Of a stretch of DNA of 49,798 nucleotides, positions 1 to 8,749 are shown in pieces. Source of the DNA: Thermoflexus sp. (GTDB taxonomy: Bacteria; Chloroflexota; Anaerolineae; Thermoflexales; Thermoflexaceae). The notes below the pieces were generated by a model that did no database searches, was not told where the DNA came from, and saw nothing but the letters and a program-made list of their open reading frames with translations. Position numbers and translations under genes: made by a program. Location of the stretch: contig NZ_DAOUCJ010000062.1 in NCBI RefSeq assembly GCF_034432235.1, positions 1-49,798 of the forward strand. The letters are read 5' to 3'. The number at the start of each line of letters is the position of its first letter. Positions within the stretch are counted from its first letter, which is position 1.

Positions 1-106
<106 letters not shown>

Positions 107-118
107 GATCCGAAACGG

Positions 119-200
119 GCCCAACGACAAAGCTCAGCCGCGCCGCCGAAGGCGGCGTCGGCTGGAGCGAGTGGTTATTAGAATGTCGTTGCGGTTGGGC
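119..200 (-). repeat. attC-like recombination site (candidate integron cassette boundary)
   Basis: This imperfect palindrome reads on the minus strand as GCCCAAC (matches RYYYAAC, 200-194) at one end and GTTGGGC (matches GTTRRRY, 125-119) at the other. The core stem pairs 132-147 with 151-168 around a GAA loop (148-150). It leaves two unpaired bases, G164 and T158, both on the same arm; on the minus strand these fall in the 5' arm, as in the extrahelical bases of known attC sites. TGTCGTTG (184-191) and CAACGACA (122-129) also pair. The 5' core box is further from the stem than usual, separated by an unpaired stretch containing TAATAA. No integron integrase is visible, so the assignment rests on structure alone. 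Confidence 0.5.
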
Positions 201-393
201 GCGGAGTGTGCTATCCTGATCGCGATGAGTGACGGGAACGCACCGGGACGGAGCGTGTGGGCGAGCCGCCGCGGCCTATGGGATGGTCCCTGACCAAGCC
301 CGCTTGTGTTATTTGGCTCCCCGTCGCATACTCTCATCTGGGACAGCCTCTCTTCGCTGAGCCCGCATCGGTAGTTGAACCGCCTGCCCCAAA

Positions 394-425
394 CACCTGC
401 ACTTGCGTAACCGCAGGTGCAAGTG
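394..425 (+). repeat. Two crossing inverted repeats upstream of the transposase
   Basis: CACCTGC (394-400) is complementary to GCAGGTG (413-419), and CACTTGC (400-406) is complementary to GCAAGTG (419-425). The two pairings cross, so the transcript could form a pseudoknot or two alternative hairpins. The structure ends 32 bases before the transposase ATG. Structured leader RNA fits what is known of IS110 guide RNAs, but no full RNA model could be built here. Confidence 0.45.
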
Positions 426-457
426 TCCGCGCCCAACCCTATCTTATGGAGGCTCAC

Positions 458-1701
458 ATGGACAACTCTCTCTCACCGCGCTTCGTCGGCATTGACCTGC
501 ACAAACATTTTGCCGTCGTCGCCGCCGTCAACGCTCAGCAACGCCTCGTCCTGCCACCCACGCGCCGCATTGACCTCGACGAGTTCCCTGCCTGGGCGCC
601 CACCCATCTCTACCCCACCGATGTCGTCGTCCTCGAAGCCACCAGCAACGCCTGGTGGCTCTACGACCTCATCGCCCCTCTCGTCCAGCGCGTCGTCATC
701 GCCAACGCACTCCAGGTCAAGTGGATCGCGCACGCCGCCGTTAAAACCGACAAACATGACGCCGTTCGCCTCGCCAAACTCCTCGCCGCCAATCTCATCC
801 CAGAGGTCTGGGTGCCACCCCTCACGTCCGCGAACTCCGTGCCCTCCTCGCCCATCGTCGCGCCCTGGTCAAACAGCGCACCGCCGTCAAGAACCGCCTC
901 CACAGCGTTCTCCATCGCCATCACGTTAACCCGCCCACTGGCGACCTCTTTGCCGACCACAACCGCGATTGGTGGCTCGCCCTCGACCTTCCACCTACCG
1001 AACGGCTGCGCACCCACCAGGACATCGCTACCCTCGACCACATCGAACATCTCCTGGCCGACCTGGACGCCGAACTCGCCCGCCTCAGCACCCAGCCGCC
1101 CTGGAACGAGTTCGTGCCGCTCTTAATCCAAATCCCCGGCCTGGCCCTGCTCAGCGCTATGACCGTCCTGGCGGCCATCGGCGACATCTCCCGTTTCCCC
1201 ACCGACAAGCAGCTCGTCGGCTATGCCGGCTTGGGGGCTGGCGTTCGGCACAGTGGCAAGTCACACCACGACGGCCACATCTCCAAACAGGGCCGCCGTG
1301 ACCTGCGCCGGGTGCTCATCGAGGCAGCCTGGAGTGCCGTCAACACCCATCCCTACTGGAAGAGCCAGTTCGCCCGCCTGTGCCGCCACAAGCCGCAAGG
1401 CGTTGCCATCGTGGCCATCGCCCGCAAACTCCTCGTCGCCATCTGGCACATCCTCTCCGAACGCGTCGCCGATTGCCACGCCGAACCCGCGATGGTCGCC
1501 TGCAAACTGCTGCGCTGGTCCTGGCAACTCACCGACGAGCAGCGCGGCGGCCTCACCTCCCGCCAGTTCGTCCGTTACGGCCTCTTGCGCCTGCAGCTTG
1601 GCCACGACCTCAAAGACCTGACCTACGGCGGCAAGCCGCGCGGTCTGGCCCCGGTCGACGAAATCCTGGCCCTCTTCCCTGAGTTGGCCCCTCTGGCCTG
1701 A
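458..1701 (+). pseudogene. IS110-family transposase, frameshifted
   Basis: This is a DEDD-type recombinase in two frames. The first part (458 to about 820) starts MDNSLSPRFVGIDLHKH and carries the catalytic Asp in GIDLHK, the Glu in VVLEAT and the DxxD-like KTDKHDA motif of the RuvC-like domain. The second part continues in another frame from about 820 with PHVRELRALLAHRR, a coiled helical linker, then the C-terminal Transposase_20 domain (IPGLALLSAMTVLAAIG, GLGAGVRHSGKS) and ends at TGA 1699-1701. Reading one extra C in the run at 818-821 joins the two frames smoothly, so a single base seems to be missing. The ATG at 458 has TATGGAGG upstream. It is inactive as read, unless the ribosome shifts frame or the base is a sequencing error. 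About 414 residues if restored. Confidence 0.85.
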
Positions 1702-2171
1702 TCGGGAAGCGGCCCCAATTGCATAGCACCTTTCGAGCCCGCGCCGCGAAAAAAGTGGGCGCTGGGGAGGGGGGAGGTATGTCTTATGCCCGCCTGATCG
1801 AGCGGGAATGGAATTGGACAAAGATTTTTTGGATAAAGAGGAACTGGAGGGATTCACCCGGCGGGTCGCGGAATCCCGGCCGGGCATCGCGGAAATCGCC
1901 GCATGGCGGAGAACCCACACCGCCCCCGAAGACCGGGAGCCTCCCCGGCTCCCTGCGACCCGCTGCAAACCCCTCCTCTTCGAGCGCCCCAGCCGCTTTC
2001 TCACTTCCCGCAGGTTGTTGCAGACCGCCTTCGGACGCCGAGCCCCCGCGAGGGGGCCTGCACGATGCCGGCGAACAGCCTGCGCTACGCCAAAACCGCA
2101 TCGTTTCCCGTGAGTTGCGTCATGTAAGTCATGCTATGGATCATCCGCCGCGGAATGGCGAGGCCCTGCGC
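1702..2171. other. Intergenic region between the IS element and cofD
   Basis: No convincing gene was found. A short rightward frame at 1808-2113 starts MELDKDFLDKEELEGFTRRV, an acidic, protein-like N-terminus, but becomes Arg/Pro-rich out-of-frame-looking sequence after about 35 residues. It may be a gene remnant. A hairpin with a GCCCCC/GGGGGC stem and GCGA loop lies at 2042-2057 without a T tract. The region also receives the 3' end of leftward cofD. Confidence 0.4.
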
Positions 2172-3095
2172 TTAGGAGGCCACCCATTGCAAGATTTCCT
2201 CGGCGAGACGGAGGCGCGCGGCGGGATCCAGAATGCGGATATCGGTGACCAGCGGGCGGATCCCCATGGCCTCCACCGCGGGGGCCAGGGCGGCATCGGC
2301 GCGATCGAGCACAAAGCCGTCCAGGAAGGACCGATAGCATCGGGCGACGCCGAGAGCGGAAGGGGCCTCTCCCAGCTCGGCCATCATTTTGGCCGCCGGC
2401 CCTTTCAGCGCCTGCCCGCCGATGATGGGCGAGACCGCCACGACGGTTCGATCCTGCAGCAGCTCCCGAACGCCCGGAAGGGCCAGGATGGGGCCGATGC
2501 TCACATACGGATTCGAGGGGGCGATCACCACCAGATCCGCCTTCTCCAGGGCGGCCTGGGCCTCCGGAGATAGCCGCGCCCCTTCCAGGCCTTCCCAGCG
2601 AAAGCCCCGCACCCGCGGCTGGCACCCCCGGCGCACGAAGTAATCCTGAAACGGCAGCGGCCCCTCCTCCGTGTCCACGATCGTCCGCACCGGCTCGTCG
2701 CTCATCGGCCAGATGGCGACCTCCACCCTTAGGGCGCGGCGAAGGCGGGCGGTGACCTCGCTCAGCCGCAGGCCCTGACGCAACAGGAACGTGCGATAAA
2801 CGTGAGTGGCCAGATCCCGATCCCCAACCCGGAACCACGTCTCCCCACCGTATCGCCCCAGCATCTCCAGCGCTCCCCAGGTATCCCCCCGGATCCCCCA
2901 TCCGGTCTCCGGGTTGGCGATCCCGGCCAGGGTATACATCACGGTATCGAGATCCGGGCACACCACCAGGCCATGCCATTCGAAATCATCGCCGGTGTTC
3001 ACGATCACCGTGAGATCCTGCGGCGGCACCGCGCGGGCGAACCCCTCCGCCATCCGCGCGCCGCCCACCCCTCCGGCCAGAACCACGATCCGCAT
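2172..3095 (-). CDS. cofD: 2-phospho-L-lactate transferase (coenzyme F420 biosynthesis)
   Basis: CofD joins an activated 2-phospholactate-type donor (LPPG or EPPG) to the deazaflavin FO, giving F420-0 or dehydro-F420-0 in the cytoplasm. The 307-residue protein has the full family pattern: N-terminal VVLAGGVGGARMAEG nucleotide-binding loop, NTGDDFEWHGL and CPDLDTVMYTLAG (residues about 32-60), GDRDLATH, SDEPVRT, and VIAPSNPYVSIGPIL (about 195-210). Length is typical. A GAGGAGGG ribosome binding site precedes the ATG. It stands alone, divergent from dnaG; cofC, cofE and fbiC are not in the window. F420 use is known in Actinobacteria, archaea and some Chloroflexota, so the gene supports the taxonomic guess. 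Confidence 0.93.
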   Translation of the reverse strand: MRIVVLAGGVGGARMAEGFARAVPPQDLTVIVNTGDDFEWHGLVVCPDLDTVMYTLAGIANPETGWGIRGDTWGALEMLGRYGGETWFRVGDRDLATHVYRTFLLRQGLRLSEVTARLRRALRVEVAIWPMSDEPVRTIVDTEEGPLPFQDYFVRRGCQPRVRGFRWEGLEGARLSPEAQAALEKADLVVIAPSNPYVSIGPILALPGVRELLQDRTVVAVSPIIGGQALKGPAAKMMAELGEAPSALGVARCYRSFLDGFVLDRADAALAPAVEAMGIRPLVTDIRILDPAARLRLAEEILQWVAS

Positions 3096-3131
3096 GGCGC
3101 ATCCCTCCTCTTGGATCTCGCTCCGGGCAGT

Positions 3132-3159
3132 GGAGTGCGGTGCCTAGGCACCGCACTCC
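3132..3159. promoter_or_regulatory. 28-bp perfect palindrome between cofD and dnaG
   Basis: The sequence GGAGTGCGGTGCC followed by TA and its exact complement forms a perfect 28-base palindrome with CCTAGG at its centre. It lies 37 bases upstream of the cofD start and 31 bases upstream of the dnaG -35 box, so it is not a terminator of either gene. It may be an operator, a REP-like element or a cruciform. Nothing in the sequence names a binding protein. Confidence 0.5.
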
Positions 3160-3189
3160 GTTCCGCGCCGCTCCCGACCCGATCCGGAT

Positions 3190-3218
3190 TTGGCAGGATC
3201 CCTTCCGACCGCTATGAT
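3190..3218 (+). promoter_or_regulatory. Sigma-70-type promoter of dnaG-rpoD
   Basis: TTGGCA (3190-3195) and TATGAT (3213-3218) are separated by exactly 17 bases. The predicted start of transcription lies about 125 bases before the dnaG start codon, leaving a leader with no recognised structure. Confidence 0.6.
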
Positions 3219-3349
3219 GGAGACCAGAAGGTGCCCATCCTTTCCCCCATCCCCCAGGAGGAGCCCTTCACCTGCGGGAGGATCCCAGCGGTCCGTATCC
3301 GGAACCGAACGCGTCATCGACAGAGCATCCTGTGCTGTCCGGAGCGCCC

Positions 3350-5293
3350 ATGTCCCTGATCGAGGAAATCAAATCCCGACTGGATATCGTCGAGATCATC
3401 GGCGAGAGCGTCCCGCTGCGCCGCTCGGGGAAGAACTATATCGGGTTCTGCCCTTTTCATCATAATGTGCGCACGCCGGCCTTTGTGGTTTTCCCCGATA
3501 CCCAGACATGGCGGTGTTTCGGCGCCTGCAACACCGGCGGGGATGTCTTCCAGTTCGTGATGCGGCGGGACGGGCTGACCTTCGCGGAGGCCCTGCGGGT
3601 CCTGGCGCAACGGGCTGGCATCCCCCTCGAGCCGAAGACGCCGGAGGCCGAGGCCCGGGAGCGGGAGCGCGCGCGCCTCCGCGAGGTCCTGGAGGCCGCG
3701 GCCCTGTTCTATCAACACCAGCTCCGTCACAGCCCGGAGGCGGAGCCCGCGCGGGCATATCTGGCCGCCCGGGGGCTTACTCCCGAAACCATCGAGGGCT
3801 TCGGCCTGGGGTATAGCCCCAGCGCCTGGCATGCGCTCATCGATTTCATGCGCCACCGGGGCTTTTCGATGGAAGCCCTTCAGGCCGCCGGCCTGGCAGT
3901 GATCCGGGAGGACGGCACGGCCTTCGATCGGTTCCGGGGCCGCCTGATGATCCCGATCCGCGATCCTCAGGGCCATGTGATCGGCTTCGGAGCCCGGGCG
4001 CTGGGGGGCGAGGAGCCGAAGTATCTCAATTCCCCCCAGACGCTCCTTTTCGACAAAAGCGCGGTGCTCTTCGCGCTGGATCGGGCCCGCGCGGAGATCC
4101 GACGGACCGGCGTGGCGGTGATCGTCGAAGGGTATTTCGATGCGATCATGGCCCATCAGGCAGGCTTCACCAACGTGGTGGCTGCGCTGGGAACCCGCCT
4201 CAGCGAGGCCCAGCTGCGCCTGCTGAGCCGCGGGCTGAAGCGCCTGGTGCTGGCCCTGGACGCCGACCCGGCCGGGATGCACGCGGTGTTGCGAGGGCTG
4301 GCCTCGGCCCGCGAGGCCTTCCCCGAGACCACCCTGGAGCTCAGCCCTCGGGGATGGATCCACCTGAGCGGTCAGCTCGGAGTGGACCTGCGGGTGCTGT
4401 CCCTGCCGGAAGGCGTGGATCCCGATGAGCTCATCCGCCGCGATCCTCAGGAATGGGCCCGGGCAGTGGAGAGCGCGCGCCCGGTCATCGCCTTCCTCCT
4501 GGATTACCTGGCCGCGCAGCATCGCCTGGAGGATCCGAAAGGGAAAGCCGCCTTCGTGCGGGAGATCGTTCCCATCCTCGCCGCCATCCCGGATCCGGTG
4601 GAGCGGGATGTTTACATCCAGCAGGCCGCCCGCATGGCCCGGCTGAACGAGCGGGTGCTGCTGGAGCAGGTCACCAGCCATCGCATGAGCGGGCATGAGC
4701 GGCGGGCCCGCAAGGGATCGGCGGCGCTTCTGGCCTCCGCCCCCGAGAAACCCCGAACAGGCCTCGAGGCTTTCGGAAGCGGAACGGAGGCAGAGGCGAC
4801 CCTGCTGGTCATGCTGGGCATAGGGCCTGACCTCCTGCCCTACCTGAACGTCCGCTTCGCCGAGCTGGGCCTGGAGCCGCTTACCGAAGAGGATTTCCTG
4901 GATTCCACCCACCGGGCCCTCTTCCGGAACCTAACGGAGTTCGGACCGGTGGAGGATTGGCCGGAGGAGGCGACGGATCCCCAGCGCCCCGGGCTGCTCC
5001 GAACCTTGTGGCTGGAGCTTCTTCAGCGCCGCGGGCCGCTGCTGCGAGGGTTCGACCCGGAAGACAAGCGATGGGCGGAGGAGGCGTTGCGCCTGGCGCT
5101 GTGGCTCCGCGAACAGCGCCTGAAAGGAATCCTTGAAGAGCTCCAGGCGCTGGCGGAGTCCGTGCCGGATTGGCCGCAGGACGAATTCATGGCAAAATGG
5201 CAGACGCTGGCGGAAGAGCTCAATCAGACGCAACGCTTCCGATACCGCCGATGGACGATGGATGATCCGCTTTCCACAACCGTCCGACGGTAG
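3350..5293 (+). CDS. dnaG: DNA primase
   Basis: DnaG makes RNA primers for the replication fork. The ATG at 3350 (MSLIEEIKSRLDIVEIIGE) has GGAG six bases upstream and is preferred over a GTG at 3332. The 647-residue protein shows the zinc-binding domain (CPFHHN near residue 38, CFGACNTGGDVF near 60; one extra Ala between the last cysteine positions compared with the E. coli CFGC), the RNA polymerase fold, the Toprim acidic motif VIVEGYFDAIMAHQ (about 258-271) with ALDADPAG (about 305), and a helical C-terminal region expected to bind the DnaB helicase. It is followed by rpoD 71 bases later, the classic dnaG-rpoD arrangement of the macromolecular synthesis operon. Confidence 0.95.
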   Translation: MSLIEEIKSRLDIVEIIGESVPLRRSGKNYIGFCPFHHNVRTPAFVVFPDTQTWRCFGACNTGGDVFQFVMRRDGLTFAEALRVLAQRAGIPLEPKTPEAEARERERARLREVLEAAALFYQHQLRHSPEAEPARAYLAARGLTPETIEGFGLGYSPSAWHALIDFMRHRGFSMEALQAAGLAVIREDGTAFDRFRGRLMIPIRDPQGHVIGFGARALGGEEPKYLNSPQTLLFDKSAVLFALDRARAEIRRTGVAVIVEGYFDAIMAHQAGFTNVVAALGTRLSEAQLRLLSRGLKRLVLALDADPAGMHAVLRGLASAREAFPETTLELSPRGWIHLSGQLGVDLRVLSLPEGVDPDELIRRDPQEWARAVESARPVIAFLLDYLAAQHRLEDPKGKAAFVREIVPILAAIPDPVERDVYIQQAARMARLNERVLLEQVTSHRMSGHERRARKGSAALLASAPEKPRTGLEAFGSGTEAEATLLVMLGIGPDLLPYLNVRFAELGLEPLTEEDFLDSTHRALFRNLTEFGPVEDWPEEATDPQRPGLLRTLWLELLQRRGPLLRGFDPEDKRWAEEALRLALWLREQRLKGILEELQALAESVPDWPQDEFMAKWQTLAEELNQTQRFRYRRWTMDDPLSTTVRR

Positions 5294-5364
5294 CAGGCCG
5301 CACTGCCGAAGGGCCGCCCCAGAAGTCGAGTCTACCCGATCCGTCGGGAAAGGAGTGTCCGCGG

Positions 5365-6921
5365 ATGTCGCAACAGCCATGGGAGAACGATGAAGAGAAG
5401 CGGGGCCTCGAAGAGGAATGGCCGGAGGAAGAGGAAGGGTTCCTGGAGGAGGAAGAGGAGGAGGTGGCGGAGGAACCCTTCCCGGAGGAACCGGAGGAGA
5501 CTGAGCTGGAAGAGATCGAGAGCGAGGGGATCGAGGAGGAAATCGAGGCCCTGGAGGAGTGGTGGGGCCCGGAGGTGGCCGAGGACCCGGTGCGGATGTA
5601 TTTGCGGGAGATCAGCCGGGTGCCGCTGCTGGAACCCACCCAGGAGCTGGATCTGGCCATCCGCCTCCAGGCCCCCCGGCGGCTGGATGAGATCCGCGCT
5701 GGCCTGCGCAAGCCTTCCCAGACGGATCTGGCGATCGCGGTGTATCGGGATCTGGTGGCCACATGGGAGAAGGCCACCGAGATGGCCGCCCGGCTCCGCC
5801 GTCCGATGCCCCGCCTGAGCGATCTGATCGCCGATGTCAGCCGCCCGGTTCTGGAAGCCCGCGCGCGCTCCCTCGAACCCTACCTGGAGCGCCAGCGAGG
5901 CAGCCGCCGGCTCGCCGACCTGCTCCAGCAACTGGTCCGGATCTACACGGACCTGTTGCTCCTTCCCCCCGAGGCGCTTTCGTATCTGGCAGAACATGCG
6001 GACGCGGGTTCGGCCCCGGCGGTCCGCTGGCCGAGCGAGCGATCCCTTCGGGCCCATCTTCCCCCCGAGGAACACCTGAGCCGGTGGTGGCGACATGTGC
6101 GGGATCAGGCGGCGGAAGCCCGTTCGTGGTTGATCCGGGCGAACCTGCGCCTGGTGGTCAGCGTGGCCAAGAAATACATCGGCCGCGGCGTCTCTTTCCT
6201 GGACCTGATCCAGGAGGGAAACCTGGGGTTGTTGCGCGCGGTGGAGAAATTCGATCCGGGACGAGGCTTCAAGTTCTCCACCTATGCCACCTGGTGGATC
6301 CGCCAGGCCATCACCCGCGCCATCGCCGATCAGGCCCGCACCATCCGCATCCCGGTCCATCTGGCGGAGTTCCTGAGCCGCCTCATGCGCGCTCAGCAGA
6401 AGCTCCAGCAGGCCCTGGGCCGGGATCCCACCCCAGAGGAGCTGGCCCTGGAAGTGAACCTGCTCTCCCCCCAGGAGGTCCTGGAGATCCAGGCCGCCTG
6501 GAACGCCAACCAGCCCCTGCCTCCCCATCTGGCCCGCCGGCTCCGGGAGGCCACCCGGAAGGTGGAGCGGGCGCTGCGCTGGGCCGCCGAGCCGATGTCG
6601 CTGGAAACGCCGGTTGGAGAGGAGGAAGACAGCGAGCTGGCGGATTTCATCGAGGATCAGGGAACCCGCAGCCCGCTGGAAGAGGCCCATCTCACCATGC
6701 TCCGGGAGCAGCTCCGCGAGATCCTGGATACGCTCCCCGAGCGGGAGCGGCAGGTGCTGGAGGTCCGCTTCGGGTTAAAGGACGGCCAGTGGCGGACCCT
6801 GGATGAGGTGGGGCAGATGTTCGGGCTGACGCGAGAGCGGATCCGGCAGATCGAAAGCAAGGCGCTGCGCAAGCTACGCCACCCCCATTACAGCCGACGG
6901 TTGAAGGATTACCTGAGCTGA
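5365..6921 (+). CDS. rpoD: Primary RNA polymerase sigma factor (sigma-70/RpoD/SigA)
   Basis: This housekeeping sigma factor directs RNA polymerase to -10/-35 promoters. Residues 1-75 are an extremely acidic Glu-rich tract replacing a standard region 1.1. Region 1.2 follows (DPVRMYLREISRVPLL, about 73). A non-conserved insert lies at about 105-240. Region 2 contains NLRLVVSVAKKYIGRG, DLIQEGNLGLLRAVEKF and FSTYATWWIRQAI, which recognise and melt the -10. Region 3 is RTIRIPVHLAEF. Region 4 carries the helix-turn-helix TLDEVGQMFGLTRERIRQIE for the -35. The 518-residue length is normal. AAAGGAG lies ten bases before the ATG. It is probably co-transcribed with dnaG. The promoters found in this window (TTGNNN and TATAAT-like boxes) fit this factor. 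Confidence 0.95.
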   Translation: MSQQPWENDEEKRGLEEEWPEEEEGFLEEEEEEVAEEPFPEEPEETELEEIESEGIEEEIEALEEWWGPEVAEDPVRMYLREISRVPLLEPTQELDLAIRLQAPRRLDEIRAGLRKPSQTDLAIAVYRDLVATWEKATEMAARLRRPMPRLSDLIADVSRPVLEARARSLEPYLERQRGSRRLADLLQQLVRIYTDLLLLPPEALSYLAEHADAGSAPAVRWPSERSLRAHLPPEEHLSRWWRHVRDQAAEARSWLIRANLRLVVSVAKKYIGRGVSFLDLIQEGNLGLLRAVEKFDPGRGFKFSTYATWWIRQAITRAIADQARTIRIPVHLAEFLSRLMRAQQKLQQALGRDPTPEELALEVNLLSPQEVLEIQAAWNANQPLPPHLARRLREATRKVERALRWAAEPMSLETPVGEEEDSELADFIEDQGTRSPLEEAHLTMLREQLREILDTLPERERQVLEVRFGLKDGQWRTLDEVGQMFGLTRERIRQIESKALRKLRHPHYSRRLKDYLS

Positions 6922-6934
6922 TCCCTCACCGCAT

Positions 6935-8749
6935 TCACTGGCGAATTGCCCGATCCAGCACCATCCAAACGAAGAGCAGGAACAGATAGGCGTTCGACGC
7001 GTGATACATCCGGCGGGCAGTGGCCTTCTCCGGTGCCCGCCAGAGGCGAAACGCCAAGAAGAGCAGCCATGCACCCAGCGCCAGCGCCCCGGCCAGATAG
7101 ATCCACCCCATCGCTCGCGTGGCGAAGGGAACCAGCGTGAGCAGCACGAGAAGGATCGTATACAAGAAAGCCTGGAAGGCCGCCGGCCGCACGCCCGCCA
7201 CCACCGGCAGCATCGGAACCCCCACTTCCCGATAATCCCGCTCCGTCAGGATGGCGAAAGACCAGGTATGAGGGGGCGTCCAGAAGAAGATCAGCGCGAA
7301 TAAAAACAGCGCCATCGGATCCACCCGCCCGGTCACCGCCGCCCAGCCCACCATCGGAGCGAACCCTCCGGCCGCCCCGCCGATCACGATGTTCTGCGGC
7401 GTCCACCGCTTCAACCCCATCGTGTAGATCCCCACATACCAGATCCATCCCGCCAGCGCCAGCAACGCCGCCGTCGTGTTCACGAAGGTCCACAGGAGCA
7501 AAAAGCCGAGGAGGGAAAAGAGCGCCGCCACCCCCGTCGCCTCCCCCCGCCCCAGCCGGCCGGCCGGGATCGGACGACGGGCCGTGCGATGCATCCGCCG
7601 GTCCAGCTCCGCGTCCCACACGTTGTTCATGGCGTTGGCCCCGCCGGAGATCAAAAAGCCCCCCAGCAGGGTGTAGATAAAGGTCACGATGGGGGGCAGC
7701 CCGCCCTGGGCGATCATCATCGCCCCGGCCGTGGTGACCAGAAGCAGCGCCACGATCCCCGGTTTCGTCAGGGTGAAATACGGCTCCCAGAGATTCCGCA
7801 GACGGACGGTTTCCTCGGGGATGCCCTCCACCCATTGCGCCTCGCCCAGCGCCCATGTCCAGGCGATCCCCAGCGCCGCCCAGATCGCCGTGGCCAGCCC
7901 CAGATGTAGGGCGTTCAACAGCGCCGGGAACCCCATCCACAGGTTGATGGCCCCCAGGCCGATCTGGATCAGATAGAGCACGAAGGCCGCCAGAACCCAG
8001 TGGAAGATCCCGCGGGCGATCCCGCGCCAGGTCGCCAGCCGCACGGCGAGCCAGGCCAGCGCAAGGCCCACGCCGAGGGCGGCCAGCCGATGCAGCATGT
8101 GCACACGGCCCAGCAGATCGCCCGGCCAGACCACCCACCCCTCACAGAAGGGCCAGCTCGAGCACGCCCGCGAGGCCCCGCTCCCCGTCACTGTCGCCCC
8201 CACCAGCGTGAGGATGAACAGCCCCATGCCCGTCATCCCGATCCAGCGCATGGCACGGGCAGCAGATTGAACCGAAGAAAGCTCCCGATGCGGCGCGTGG
8301 GCGGACCAGGGGGCGGAGGCGCGCACCGCCGCCACCAGCGTCAGGGCCAGGATCGACAGCGCCAGCCCCAGATGGACCGCGACCATCGTGGGCGGGAGCT
8401 CCAGGATCACCGTGAGCCCGCCCAGCAGGGCCTGCCCGAACACCAGCCCCAGCGCCCAGAGGAGCGGGCGGTAGAGATCTGGACGTCGTTCCTTTCCCCA
8501 GGCGATCCACGCGGAAAGCGCCAGCAACGGCGTCGCGCTGGCCGCCAGAAGCCGGTGGATCCACTCGATCCAGGCGGCCGGATCCTCCAGCGGAGGAATC
8601 ACCCGCCCATGGCATAGCGGCCAGTCCGGGCAACCCAGACCCGATCCGGTCGTGCGCACCAGCGCCCCCCACATGGTCAGCAAGCCGATCGCCAGCGCTG
8701 TGATCCCCAGCAGGATCCGCAATCCCTTCCAGGCCTTCGCGCTCTGCAT
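6935..8749 (-). CDS. Heme A synthase fused to protoheme IX farnesyltransferase (CtaA/COX15-CtaB)
   Basis: This 604-residue membrane protein joins two consecutive enzymes of heme A biosynthesis. The N-terminal half (about 1-300) is heme A synthase: paired cysteine loops GLGCPDWPLCHG and RACSSWPFCEGW, and heme-binding histidines in EWIHRLLA, AVHLGLAL, HMLHRLAA and ALHLGLAT. The C-terminal half (about 315-604) is the UbiA-type heme O synthase, with the NNVWDAELDRRMHRTARRP prenyl-diphosphate motif and the second motif GLKRWTPQNIVIGG. CtaB would farnesylate heme B and CtaA would oxidise heme O to heme A for aa3-type oxidases. The ATG at 8749 is chosen over a TTG at 8764 because CGGAG lies just upstream. 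No oxidase subunit genes are adjacent. It ends 13 bases from rpoD, tail to tail, with no terminator seen. Confidence 0.92.
   Translation of the reverse strand: MQSAKAWKGLRILLGITALAIGLLTMWGALVRTTGSGLGCPDWPLCHGRVIPPLEDPAAWIEWIHRLLAASATPLLALSAWIAWGKERRPDLYRPLLWALGLVFGQALLGGLTVILELPPTMVAVHLGLALSILALTLVAAVRASAPWSAHAPHRELSSVQSAARAMRWIGMTGMGLFILTLVGATVTGSGASRACSSWPFCEGWVVWPGDLLGRVHMLHRLAALGVGLALAWLAVRLATWRGIARGIFHWVLAAFVLYLIQIGLGAINLWMGFPALLNALHLGLATAIWAALGIAWTWALGEAQWVEGIPEETVRLRNLWEPYFTLTKPGIVALLLVTTAGAMMIAQGGLPPIVTFIYTLLGGFLISGGANAMNNVWDAELDRRMHRTARRPIPAGRLGRGEATGVAALFSLLGFLLLWTFVNTTAALLALAGWIWYVGIYTMGLKRWTPQNIVIGGAAGGFAPMVGWAAVTGRVDPMALFLFALIFFWTPPHTWSFAILTERDYREVGVPMLPVVAGVRPAAFQAFLYTILLVLLTLVPFATRAMGWIYLAGALALGAWLLFLAFRLWRAPEKATARRMYHASNAYLFLLFVWMVLDRAIRQ

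Larger units (their letters stand above)
208..1729 (+). mobile_element. IS110-family insertion sequence (approximate limits)
   Basis: The element is defined by a degraded IS110-type transposase gene (458-1701) plus flanking non-coding DNA. A short subterminal inverted match, GTGCTAT at 208-214 and ATAGCAC at 1723-1729, gives tentative limits of about 1.5 kb, a normal size for the family. IS110 elements lack long terminal repeats and usually make no target duplication, so the true ends cannot be fixed by eye. The left end abuts the attC-like site. Members of the IS1111 branch of this family (IS1111-attC) are known to insert specifically into attC sites. The 5' leader of about 250 bases would correspond to the region that encodes the guide (bridge) RNA in IS110-group elements. 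Confidence 0.55.

Noticed and set aside
134..457. Leftward 107-codon frame through the attC-like site and IS leader
   Set aside because: It crosses the palindrome and the structured leader, has no ribosome binding site or recognisable protein pattern, and is best explained as chance in GC-rich DNA.
257..457. Upstream extension of the transposase frame
   Set aside because: The ATG at 458 has a clear ribosome binding site and begins right before the conserved GIDLHK motif; the upstream residues are not protein-like.
1808..2113. 101-codon frame after the IS element
   Set aside because: Only the first 35 residues look protein-like, and there is no ribosome binding site. Noted as a possible remnant, not a gene.
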